From Magnaporthiopsis rhizophila (lineage: Eukaryota; Ascomycota; Sordariomycetes; Magnaporthales; Magnaporthaceae), in assembly GCA_003049465.1 (NCBI GenBank), contig PYSS01000013.1, forward strand, positions 396,360 through 460,359: a DNA stretch of 64,000 nt, written 5' to 3'. The position numbers were made by a program, and so were the translations under genes. The notes below the pieces were generated by a model that ran no database searches, had not been told where the DNA came from, and saw nothing but the letters and a program-made list of their open reading frames with translations. Of the stretch, positions 21,920 to 32,094 are shown piece by piece. The first letter of the stretch is position 1. Every line of letters starts with the position of its first letter.

Positions 21920-22897
21920 GTCGGCGGTGGTGTGAGCCGACAGATCAACTTGAGGCCAGCCAGCTTGTTGGATGATAGAATGGAGCGGTAAGGAAGAGTT
22001 GGTTGGCGAGGGCGGTGACTTCATCCACCGCTAGCCAGTCGCTTGCCCGTCGTCACCTTTGAGTTTTGGCTAGAGCCGCCCCGCGTCGAGAACAATGATG
22101 GAAGCGAGAGTTGAAAGCGGACCCAGGCATCTGGACAACGCACGCGCCAGGCTCACATAAGATCGTCGTGTCCGCGAGCTAGGTTGTTTCCGTTTGCTTT
22201 GGCCATTCGTCTAACCGCCACCTGCGATGGAAGCTTCCGCGTGATGCGTCTCTCGCGGTGGACACCGAGTCGAGGGGCAGCTGAGACGTCATTCAGTTGG
22301 GCCTGCCAGCTGACCCCTGCAGTGGCTCCAGCGTGTCAGCCAGCTGCCTGCCTAAAGGGGTGTCAGCGGGGGGCGATCCCAGCTTCCTTGCCCCGCCAGT
22401 CTGGGGCGGCAGTCACGATTGGCCCGTGCCTGCGCCGTCGTGTTTCGTTGGCTGATGCGGTGTTACTCAGGCAACTCGCCCTGTCTGCCCACTGTTGACC
22501 GCGCCTTCCCCACAAACACGGACCAATAACAGCCCACCGACAGACGCAGCAGGCGCGGGTTCCGAGGTGGATTGAGGTGGATTGGAATCGTCAACAAACC
22601 CTTGGGCAAGCTTATTCGCGCTCAGCCAGCAAGCTTGCGCAGTACCTAGGGTCCCTCCAAACGAGCCCAGCACACGAACCAATGTCTCTTTTTACTTAGC
22701 CCCAGTTCCCATTATCATATCTGACGCTGACGGTGCCTGCGCGCTGCATTTTTGACTTTTTTTTTTGGTCTCGCGTTTGGAGCACACCTTTTATATCACC
22801 TGCATAATATCGGACGTCACGTCACACCATCGGCCGCGTTCCCTCTACCACCCACGGCCAGCTGGGAGAGGGCGAGGAGAAGGACGCCAACACACAG
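21920..22897. promoter_or_regulatory. Divergent promoter region, 978 bp
   Basis: Lies between the divergent starts of the PHAF1-like gene and kinesin-5. A short direct duplication (GAGGTGGATT) occurs near 22563-22582. No TATA box or ORF of note. Confidence 0.5.
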
Positions 22898-25800
22898 ATG
22901 AGCTCGACACGGGAGCCGCCGCGGCGCAGGGCTGCCGGCGCATCTACCTCTGGGCTTCCTGGCCCCTCAACCACGAGATCGGGGGCGATCGGCCGCGCGG
23001 GCTCTCGACTCGGAGTGCGCTCATCAATAGCGTCCGCGAGGAACGTCCGCCATGGCTCGGTTGCCGCGTCTCGCATAGACCGTGCTGGTGCCGTTTCGCC
23101 CACGGGCTCGGTCTCCTCGATCGCCACTACCGGCACGAAGCGTAAGGAGCGCGACTTCGATTCGGAGGCCGGAGTCGGCGACGAGGTTGTCGGTACCAAC
23201 ATCAATGTCGTCGTCCGATGCAGAGGCCGCAACTGCCGCGAGGTGCAAGAGAACAGCGCCGTTGTCGTCTCAACCACGGGCGTCAAGGGGACTGTCGTCG
23301 ATCTCTCTATGGGCCCCAATGCTCTAAGTAACAAGACATACAACTTCGACCGCGTCTATTCCTCGGCTGCCGACCAGAGCATGATCTTTGACGACACGGT
23401 CAAGCCCATTCTTGATGAGGTAAGTGGGAACCGGGATTCTGCCGGGTGTTGCAGCACTGACGCGTCTTATCCCTGGCTAGATGCTCTCGGGATACAACTG
23501 CACGATTTTCGCCTACGGCCAAACAGGAACCGGCAAGACGTACACGATGACGGGCGACATGCACGAGTCGATGGGCATACTCTCTGATGCCGCCGGCATC
23601 ATCCCTCGCGTTCTTCAGGCTTTGTTCAACAAGCTAGAGATGGAAGAAAGCGACAACTGCGTGCGGTGCTCGTTTATCGAACTTTACAACGAAGAATTGC
23701 GGGACCTGCTTTCAGCCGACGACGGCGCGAAGTTGAGGATATACGACGACAACTCGAGGAAGGGCCATTCGACGACCGTGGTGCAGGGTATGGAAGAGCG
23801 TCACATAACATCTGCTGCCGAAGGCATAAAACGCCTACAGGAAGGCAGTGTCCGCAGGCAGGTGGCCGCCACCAAGTGCAACGACCTCAGCAGTCGAAGC
23901 CACACGGTCTTCACCATCACGGTCTACGTCAAGAGGCCCGGCGAGAACGGCGAGGACTATGTTAGCGCGGGGAAGCTCAACCTCGTCGACCTGGCTGGCA
24001 GCGAGAACATCCAGCGGTCGGGAGCCGAGAACAAAAGGGCGGCTGAGGCTGGCCTCATCAACAAGAGCTTGCTGACCCTAGGGCGTGTCATCAACGCGCT
24101 GGTCGACCGCAGCGCCCAGGGTGACAAGAATCACCACATCCCCTACAGGGAGTCGAAGCTCACCAGGCTTCTACAAGACTCCCTAGGAGGCCAGACTAAG
24201 ACGTGCATCATTGCCACCATATCGCCGGCGAAAAGCAACCTGGAGGAGACGATATCGACGCTGGACTATGCCTTCCGGGCGAAGAACATCCGGAACAAGC
24301 CCCAGATAAAAACGATAATGAGCAAACACAGCCTGCTCCGGGACTTCACGGCCGAGATCGAGAAGCTGCGGGGCGAGCTGGTCACGACGAGGCAGCGCAA
24401 CGGCGTCTATCTCTCGAACGAATCATACGAGGAACTCACGGTGCAGAACGAGTCGCGGAGGATTCTCACCGAGGAGCAGTCGGCCAAGATCGAGACCATG
24501 GAGACGAACCTACGGAACAAGGTCCAGGAGCTCTTCGATCTCACTTCGAGCTTTATGGGACTCAAAAAGGAAAACGAGGGCACCAAGGCCCAGCTGGACG
24601 ACACAAAGGAGGTGCTCGACCAGACGGAACTGGTCTTGGCGGCGACCCGCAAGGCGCTCGTCGACGAGACACAGCTGCGCAAGGCGCACCAGGAAACCGA
24701 GGAGAAGCTCGCTGCTCTGGGTAGCGAGCTCATTGGGACCCTGGACAGAACGGTTAGGGACGTCAGCGGATTGCGTGCCAAAAACAAGCGCAAGTCGGAC
24801 CTTCAGAACCTCAACCGCAGCACATGGGCGACGTCTCAGGATCAGGTGGCGGACGTGACTGAAATGGTCGAGGGCCGCATCCAAGAGTTCAGGCAGGACC
24901 AGGAAGAGCACATATCGAGCATTTCACAACGGGTCGAGTCCTTTGTCCAAGCCGAGCTGCAGAAGCTCTCGGAGACGCAGGCCTTCCTGGACGAGCACCT
25001 TGGGCGGTTCGCAACATCCAAGAAGGAGCTGCTGGAGCATAAGGAGCAGTCGAAGCAGGAGATGGATGCTGTGTTGGACGAGATCAAGGTGGTGCGGGAC
25101 ACCATCAAGGAACGTGTCGGCGAGAGCCTCCAGGTCATTGCAGGCGCCGCAGAGAGGATAGCGGCAGACGTACTCAGCGAGCTGAGCCAGTTCCACAGCC
25201 AGCTGCAGTCGTCATACAGCAGCCTCGGCAAGGACTTCAAGTCCATGTTTGATGACTTGTCCAAGACGCTCATCTCTCAAAGAAGCGAGTCCGACAATCT
25301 CAGACGGCAGCTGGAAGGAGCGGGCGAGTCTTTGATACAGTCCAATGCTCATGCGTCGTCACGGATACAGCAGATTGTGGCCGAGGAGCGGAGACAGGCA
25401 GCCGAAGAGAGGAAGCTTCTTCTGGCCCAGATCACGCTCCTCATCAACAACCAGGGAGAGGAGCAGGAGACGCGCCTTGCGGCCAAGGCCTCTCAGATCA
25501 GCCAGGACATGCTCAGTTCTACCGCCGCTTTCGAGGGCAGTGTTGTCCAGTACTCGGAGGGGATGGGAGCCTGGGGCATCAAGGACAGCGACATGCAGAG
25601 TGAGGTTGGCAAATCCAAGGAGACCTTGAACACAAAGGTCGGGGACGACTGGAATGTAAGTTGCGGCGTTTGGCTTGTTGCGACTCCTTGAAAGACACAG
25701 AAACATGCTGACCACATAATCTTCTAGACCGCCAACAAACACAGCACCTCAATCCAGGCTACTACCAAGTCTATCCACGCCGAGACAGTCCGGGTCGTTG

Positions 25801-26675
25801 ACGAGCAGATGCGAGACCTCGACGTTCAGATGCAAGACCTCGACAGCTTCGTCACTCGGGCCCGATCTCAGAACGCCACGCACCTCAGCCGGGATGCTGG
25901 CGCGGTGCAGCAGCTGTCTCAAGCCGTCGAGGCCTCGTATGGAGACCTCTCGGCCCGTTTCAAAGATGGCTTTGAGCGTATCAAGGACGTCGGCGAGGAA
26001 CTCGTGGCCGATCATGGCGAGCTGCAGGAGGCGCTCGAACCACTGGACGATAATGTCTGCCGGCCTCTCTCGAACCTGCGAGATACCATATCGAACACTA
26101 TTCTGCAGGAGTACCAGCCTACGGGTGACACGCCCGAGAAGACTCAGTACCTGTACCCGAAGGAGCTGCCACGGACTGCCATTCCTGCATCTCAGCTGGC
26201 GCGCCTCATTGACGACGACATGCCCGCCTCTACCCCCTCGAAGTCGGCGCCCTCCATCTTCAACGACTTGGACAGCGACGCCTCGGGTATACTCCGGCCG
26301 GGGTCCCCGGTGGCGTCGCCAACCATGTCGGGCTCCATCAGCACCAACAACCAGGCGCGGCACCCTCTCGGCATGAGCCTGCGCGAAGTGAACCCCAACC
26401 TCGCCGCGGGAGGCATCCACTTCAACGCAGCCGCCAGCACGTTGTCGCTGGGCTTGGGCCTGGCGTCGGCGTCGGCCAACGCCAAAGAGGGGGACGGCCA
26501 GATACAACCCATGTTTCGCCGCAGTGCGAGGTCAGCGTCTGGTACCCAATCAAAAGGCGGTGCCAACGTCAAGATTCCGGGGAGCAAGACTGCATCTCTC
26601 GGAGTTGAGAACATGCCGCCCTCGTCGGCGTTGTCACAGAGCATGTCAAGGAGGAAGAGTCCCCGTCTACACTGA
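22898..26675 (+). CDS. bimC: Kinesin-5 (BimC/Eg5/Cut7 family) mitotic motor
   Basis: Plus-end-directed bipolar kinesin that crosslinks and slides antiparallel spindle microtubules. Three exons (22898-23419, 23481-25655, 25728-26675) give 1214 aa. A basic N-terminal extension of about 95 aa precedes the motor, which begins at INVVVRCRGRN. The nucleotide-binding motifs are all present: GQTGTGKT (about 188), NDLSSRSHT (switch I) and DLAGSE (344, switch II). The neck follows at FRAKNIRNKPQI, which is diagnostic for kinesin-5. Then come long coiled coils (about 460-970) and a tail with a candidate CDK site (STPSKS) and the block LGMSLREVNPN. Introns are 23420-23480 and 25656-25727. Length fits filamentous-fungal BimC. 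Confidence 0.95.
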
Positions 26676-26745
26676 GAGCGCGGCGGGATTGTTTCTTTCT
26701 TTTCTGTTTCTTAGATCACAGGCAGACAGACCGACTCAACAAGGT

Positions 26746-26776
<31 letters not shown>

Positions 26777-27082
26777 CCACTGGGGTATTGTAGTTCATGG
26801 GTTGTTTATGTGGATATTGTTTGGCGTCTAAAGGCGCTTCCGGGTGTTTGGTTGGGACGATCATATTTGTTTTCTTTTTGGGCGGTGTTGGTTGCCGTAC
26901 GGCTTCGTTTTACTGCTGTACTTTGCTACTAGAGTATATTGATACCCTTTCGGATCGATCCGGACGAGTTTGCCCTAGTTTAAACAGACACCATGATATG
27001 AATCCTCGCCACAACCGTGTCCCTGTGTGCTCATTCATACGCTGTGCATATTGCCAACGCTTCTTCGACTTGTATTCTTTCG
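26676..27082. other. Convergent intergenic region, 407 bp, with T-run
   Basis: 3' UTRs of kinesin-5 and rrn9. Contains a 23-bp poly-T run at 26754-26776. No gene seen. Confidence 0.6.
26754..26776. repeat. Poly-T, 23 bp
   Basis: Homopolymer in the kinesin-5 3' flank. Confidence 0.95.
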
Positions 27083-29545
27083 TCACTCAGCCCGAGACCG
27101 GGACACGCTCTTGGCAGCGCGCTTATACGTGTCCCCCGCCCGCCAGCCAGGGCGCATCTTGATGGGCTGCAGGAAGCCGTCGACGTGGACGGCGCCGTCC
27201 ATCTCGTCTGCGCTCCCGTCTTCGCCGTCGTCTCCACGCTCGTCACCATTAGTAACCTCACCAGCACCGTCGCCGTCACGCGTCCGGCTCCGGTCACGGC
27301 TGGCGCTCCTGCTCCTGCCCCGCCGGGTCTGCTGCTGCTGCTGCTGCGCCACCTCGCCGTGGACGAGGCGCAGGTGACGTGCCAGGTGGGCGGGGCGCGA
27401 GAAGCCCTTGACGGAGCGCGGGCAGGTCGGGTGCGAACACGCGTTGGCGGCGGCCGCACGCAGGGCGGCGGTTGTCGTTGTTGTAGCCCGGGGGGCATTG
27501 TTGTCGTCGTCCGAGGACTGGTCGGACGGCGCGGCGCTCAATGCCCGAGTCAGGTTGTGCAGGCGCTGCATCCTGACGCGGCTGCCGGCGCGGCGTCTGC
27601 CCCGGTCGCTGCCGGCGTCGGCGTCGGAGTCGGAAGAGAGGGACGTGTCGGACGGCGCGACGCCGGGGCGGTAGATTGCGGTGCGGACGCCGCCGTCGCC
27701 AGCCAGGGGCCGCCGTCGTTTTCTCCCACCGTCGGCGGCAGCAGCAGCAGCAGGCACCTCGACGACGGTGTGCATCTCCATGGACTCGCCAAACAGGTTG
27801 GCGCACCGTTGAGTGGCGCGCGCCACGACCGAGGGCGGGAAGCCGGCCAGGGCCGCGGCGCCGACAACGTCGCCCCAGTTGCGCAGCGGCCAGCGCGCCA
27901 TCGTGTTCTGCTTGGCCCGCATCTTCCTCTGTGCCGCCTCCTCGGCCGACTCTTCTGGCTCTTCTGTTTCTTTGACGCCTTGCCGCTCGGGCATATCGCC
28001 GCCGGTGCCTCCGGGGGCTTCGTCAACGTCCATGGCGTCGTGGGGCAGAAGAGAAGAGACGGGGCGAGGTAGCTTGAGATGCCGTTCCCGGGCGACGCGA
28101 ATTAGATACTCTTGGTCCGTCTCCCCTTCCCGTCGTATTATGGGCTTCTTCTGCCTCCTAGCCGGCTTCTCTTTCTCTTTCAGCTTTGCTTCATCAGCGT
28201 CGTCCTCCTCGTTATCACCGTCATCTCCCTCCCTTTCCTCGTCGGGCGAGGAGAGGGGAACGCGCAGGTGCCTCTCCTGCGCGATCCTTATCTTCATCTC
28301 GCGCTCGCTTTCCCCAGGTAGCGGCACTGGCGCCTTACGCGGACGGCCAGCGCGCCGCTTTCCGCCCGGGCCGAACTCGGGCTTGGGCTCGACCGGCGGA
28401 ACGGGGATCCCACTCCTCGGCCGGCCGACGTGTCGCCGGCGCTTCTTCCTTTTGCCACCCTCACCCCGGCTGCTCACCCCACCATCGCCGCTGTCACCGC
28501 CGCTCTCCTCGCCCGAAGACGCGGACGACGATTCGTCCGACGACGCACCTTGCGTCATGCGCAGGCGGGCATCGTGCAGGCGCAGCAACGCGCCATCCAG
28601 CATGTCGACTAGGCGCCCGGCTGCGGGACGCAGGAGGGCGTACGAGGCCTCGTCGTCGGCCGAGACGGCTGGCGTGTAGGTGAGCCGCGCCTCGGCCCGC
28701 TGGCGGCTCGTGGGGCGCGGGCTGGCCGGCGCCTGGTCCGGGTCGCTCAGCTGGGGCGGCGGCGACGAGGGTAGCTGGGCCGAGGGCGGCTCATGGCCGG
28801 GTGGCCATTCGTTTTCTCCGGAGGACCCGGACCCAGACCCGGACTCGTCTTGAGTCTGCTGCTGCTGCTGGCCGTGGACATGCCCGCCGCGTTCCTGACG
28901 CCGACGGAACCGGTCTTTGGCCAACCGCAGCATGGTCGCACAAAGTAGCTCTTCCAGGATGGCCTGTGGACTACCACTGGTATCTCCGCCAGCGGGCCGC
29001 ACCGTGTAGGCCTCGAGGGCATCGTTGACCGGCGCTTGTGGACCGAGGGCCAGCCCCTCGTGCGGCACCAGATGGGCGCGCATGGGCCAGGCGGTCCACG
29101 ACTTTGGGGGCGCCCAGGTTGTGGCCCGGACGCGCTCACCCGTGACGGCGTCGACGCCCAAGTCCTCGTCCTCGTCCTCACCACCCTCATCATCATCAGC
29201 AGCCGCATCTTGGCCCTTTTCGAGACGGCGGCGCCGCTTGAGCACAAAGGCGCTGTACAAGTGCACGGCCAGGTCCTGATTCCGCAGCGAGACCATGGCG
29301 TCGTAGTCGAGGCGGTCGACTTCCGTCAGCTGTCGCCAGGTTGAGCGTGGGCCGCGCCAGCGGTTGGGCCGGGCTTCGTACAAGTCCGAGGAGGAGATGG
29401 AGCGGACGTCGTCCGTGTCCAGGTCCCAGTCTGAAGTCTCTGCGGGCGCCTGGCCGGCCGCTTCTCCCCGCCTGTAGTCGCCGTCCGGAGGGGACGAAGA
29501 CCGCCGATTGGAGGGGCCTGCATCTGCCATGGTTGCAGACACCAT
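27083..29545 (-). CDS. rrn9: Rrn9-domain RNA polymerase I upstream activation factor with C2H2 finger
   Basis: An intronless frame of 820 aa; an in-frame ATG at 29530 is an equally good start. The Rrn9 domain is at about 58-106: RPNRWRGPRSTWRQLT, VDRLDYDAMVSLRNQDLAVH, LYSAFVLKRR. In yeast Rrn9 is part of the UAF that recruits Pol I to rDNA promoters. The rest is unlike yeast Rrn9. There are two AT-hook-like motifs (HVGRPRSG and RAGRPRKA), and two copies of an approximately 25-residue motif (ESEREMKIRIAQERHLRVP and ETDQEYLIRVARERHLKLP). Near the C-terminus is a C2H2 finger (CSHPTCPRSVKGFSRPAHLA, then RHLRLVHG). Long acidic and Ser-rich linkers separate them. DNA binding through the hooks and finger is inference. 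Confidence 0.82.
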   Translation of the reverse strand: MVSATMADAGPSNRRSSSPPDGDYRRGEAAGQAPAETSDWDLDTDDVRSISSSDLYEARPNRWRGPRSTWRQLTEVDRLDYDAMVSLRNQDLAVHLYSAFVLKRRRRLEKGQDAAADDDEGGEDEDEDLGVDAVTGERVRATTWAPPKSWTAWPMRAHLVPHEGLALGPQAPVNDALEAYTVRPAGGDTSGSPQAILEELLCATMLRLAKDRFRRRQERGGHVHGQQQQQTQDESGSGSGSSGENEWPPGHEPPSAQLPSSPPPQLSDPDQAPASPRPTSRQRAEARLTYTPAVSADDEASYALLRPAAGRLVDMLDGALLRLHDARLRMTQGASSDESSSASSGEESGGDSGDGGVSSRGEGGKRKKRRRHVGRPRSGIPVPPVEPKPEFGPGGKRRAGRPRKAPVPLPGESEREMKIRIAQERHLRVPLSSPDEEREGDDGDNEEDDADEAKLKEKEKPARRQKKPIIRREGETDQEYLIRVARERHLKLPRPVSSLLPHDAMDVDEAPGGTGGDMPERQGVKETEEPEESAEEAAQRKMRAKQNTMARWPLRNWGDVVGAAALAGFPPSVVARATQRCANLFGESMEMHTVVEVPAAAAAADGGRKRRRPLAGDGGVRTAIYRPGVAPSDTSLSSDSDADAGSDRGRRRAGSRVRMQRLHNLTRALSAAPSDQSSDDDNNAPRATTTTTAALRAAAANACSHPTCPRSVKGFSRPAHLARHLRLVHGEVAQQQQQQTRRGRSRSASRDRSRTRDGDGAGEVTNGDERGDDGEDGSADEMDGAVHVDGFLQPIKMRPGWRAGDTYKRAAKSVSRSRAE

Positions 29546-30756
29546 TGAGGTGGTTCCGAGTGTTTGTCTTCAACGCCCGTCCCAGTGCCTCTTTTTTTTC
29601 TCACTTGAGGGTTTATGGATCAGACATACTTATATGCCCAGTCTGATGTCCCTCTCGAATTTGATGTGAGTTTCTCAGAAAGCGAGTTGAGACGGAGCAT
29701 ATCAAATGGCTAGGCATTGGATCTGGAGCAGCCTTGGTGATGCGTTTGTTTCCGGGCGAGGCGAACTCTGCGACCAGATCAGCTCACAATTTCGATCAGA
29801 AAGTAAAGAAGACAAACAGAATGCTATACAAGCACGTTGGGAAGTATTTTTTGTATTGACTGAATGGCAAGCAATGGTTGTTTTCTCAAACTCGTCGGCT
29901 TCGAATGCCCTCGGCCTTTCCGAAGATAAATTGGGCGCAAAAAAAAATCAAAAAAAAATCCAGTTGGAGCTTTATGGCCCCACATTGCGGTACCATCAAA
30001 GGTCCCAACTTCACAGGTGCATAATGTTGAATAACTAGACATAGTACATGGTCGGATATAGATCTAAGTCCTATATACCAAACAGACCAGCCTCACCCTT
30101 TCGCGCAGCCAAAGTCCGAGGACGCTTTGACAAGGGCCATACCGAGCTGCTGGCTCGGATCCGAGCTCCAAGCGGGCAATGCAACGCCACCCACCTCCAA
30201 AACCCGATGCAGCCGATAGCGGAGTTCAAGAGCACGAGGTCAAGCGTGAGCTGCCCACTATTTCCGGCCACACTAGGGATTCGAAACCTCCGAGCAACTC
30301 CGCGGACCCAGCGTAAATCCTTCATTCTGGCTTTGCAGCTACCGCCGTTACTGTTGCTGCTGGCCTTAAAAATAAATAAAAATATGACCGGGGAGAGGGG
30401 AGACTCGTGAACCCCTCTGATACAAGTGTGCCTCATCCGAGGCCGTGTCAGCGCCCATCATCCTGCTTTTTCAGCGTCTGGCTTGACTCGCCGCAGTTTC
30501 TTCATGACCGAGTACCGCAACCTGGGTGCGAAACTCAGGCAACCCCTCCCCTCAACCTTGTTCCCATTAAGCTCGCCTCAATGGCTTCCAGAATCTTCCC
30601 CAGGGGTATTTTGGTAATGTTATTCCAAGGTGGTATGGCATCGTCAAATTTTTGGATTTTGATATTTTTTTGGTCGATTTTTTTTTTCTTCGGGACTCGT
30701 GTGCTTGATTTTGCCAAGATCTAGTTCGCCCTCCGCAGGTTATTATGCGGTCGACC
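29546..30756. other. Intergenic, 1.2 kb
   Basis: Upstream of rrn9 and downstream of isu1. AT-rich pieces around 29830-29960 and 30650-30700. Several overlapping short ORFs in all frames; none resembles a known family. Confidence 0.55.
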
Positions 30757-31566
30757 CTATTTCTCCAGCGTCTTGGCCTCGGACGACGCCAGGTTCGTGG
30801 GCGGGTTCTTGGTCTGGTAGTCGGCGATGGCGGCGCGGATGGCATCCTCAGCAAGCATCGAGCAATGTACTGTGTTCAAGAACGAGAGCGTCAGCGCCGG
30901 TAATGCAGTGGGATATCATGATCGTCTCGAAACTCACGCTTCACAGGGGGCAGGTGAAGGTTATTGGCGATGTCCGTATTCCGGATCTTGGCGGCATCCT
31001 CTCTGTATGTGTGTGGCCTTCTGTCAGCTTCCGCTATGGCATGAATTCAGTCGAACGGATGCGAAACCAGAGCGCGAACGGCACCACTTACATGCTCATG
31101 CCCTTGACCAGCTCCGTCAGGTAGCTCGAGCTCGCGATGGCAGACCCGCAGCCAAACGTCTTGAACTTGGCGTCGGTGATGGTGCCGTTGTCAACCTTGA
31201 TCTGGAGCTTCATCACGTCGCCGCAGGCGGGGGCGCCGACCAGGCCGGTGCCGACCATGGGGTCTTTGCGGTCCAGCGACCCGGGGTTTCGGGGCCTCGT
31301 GTAGTGGTCGATCAGTAAGACTAGCAGCAGTCCATGTTAGCTCAACCAGCGCCCGGCTCGCCTTTCCCGCTTCCCGGTGTATAGAGTCTATTCCGCCGCT
31401 CCGGGCATAAGTGGCTTCGTAAGCTCGGGTGACGCCAGGTGCACTCATCTTTCTCGTGGTAGGATCGGGTTTGGAGCTGCAGCGCAGCGATAGGAGCGCG
31501 ACGCAGGGGCGTCGGCCTCAGCGCTGTCCTGCCAGCGGCGCGGAGGGCGTTTCTTAGGGGCTGCAT
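30757..31566 (-). CDS. isu1: Mitochondrial iron-sulfur cluster scaffold Isu1/IscU
   Basis: Scaffold on which the mitochondrial cysteine desulfurase builds 2Fe-2S clusters, later transferred with Hsp70 help. Four exons (31566-31449, 31320-31092, 31002-30938, 30869-30757) give 174 aa. Residues 1-34 are an Arg/Ala presequence. YHEKVLLIDHY opens the IscU fold. The three cluster-ligand cysteines are C72 (APACGD), C97 (FGCGS) and C140 (LHCSM), and the Hsp70-binding LPPVK motif is at 133-137. Introns 2 and 3 have normal GT donors. Intron 1 (31448-31321) has ATGAGT at the donor, a good CTAAC branch site and a CTAG acceptor. This is the only junction that restores the invariant YHEKV...HY sequence. 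Without its removal the product stops after 74 codons. Confidence 0.92.
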
Positions 31567-32094
31567 TCCGATTTCGGGGAATACGGGGTATCTCGGGTTG
31601 ATATAGGAGACGCGACCACTGATCAGTGATATTGGTTCTTTTCCCTGATGGAAAGTCTTCGGAATGGTAAGTGTGGAGGAAACAGTTCGTTAGGAAATGG
31701 GGAATGGCGACGGAGGGGGTGGATTAGCTTTTGTGATGCAATCGCAATGAGCAAAGAAAGATTGGGAGCTGGACGGGACGGGATTTGCTAGAACTGCGGA
31801 TGGAGAAAAAAAGAAGAGAGGGCCCGCACTCTGCGACTGCATCAATGCACTATGTCATTCCCTCAAAGTCGGTGGCGATTGGCCGGACTTGCTAACCCCG
31901 CAAACCTAGAGCCCACAGTCGAAGCTTGGCTGACTAACAGCTAGCCACACATTTGTCGCGGCCCCATGTTAGTGGCGATGGTTTAGATAACCGGGCTAGC
32001 CGGATCCACTGGTTTAATCAGATTCCCGCGATTAGGTAGGCTTCTTAACTCCGAGCACCGACATCCCCGACGCCCCTATTAGCATCCATATGGC
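31567..32094. other. Intergenic, 528 bp
   Basis: isu1 promoter side and 3' region of the beta-mannosidase gene. No ORF of note. Confidence 0.6.

Noticed and set aside
27408..28679. Several plus-strand ORFs up to 288-351 codons across rrn9
   Set aside because: They are GC-rich antisense shadows of the rrn9 frame, composed of Ser/Arg/Pro runs without motifs.
30262..30300. TTCGAATC-like T-loop motif (minus strand)
   Set aside because: The stem is weak, and no D arm or acceptor pairing could be found.
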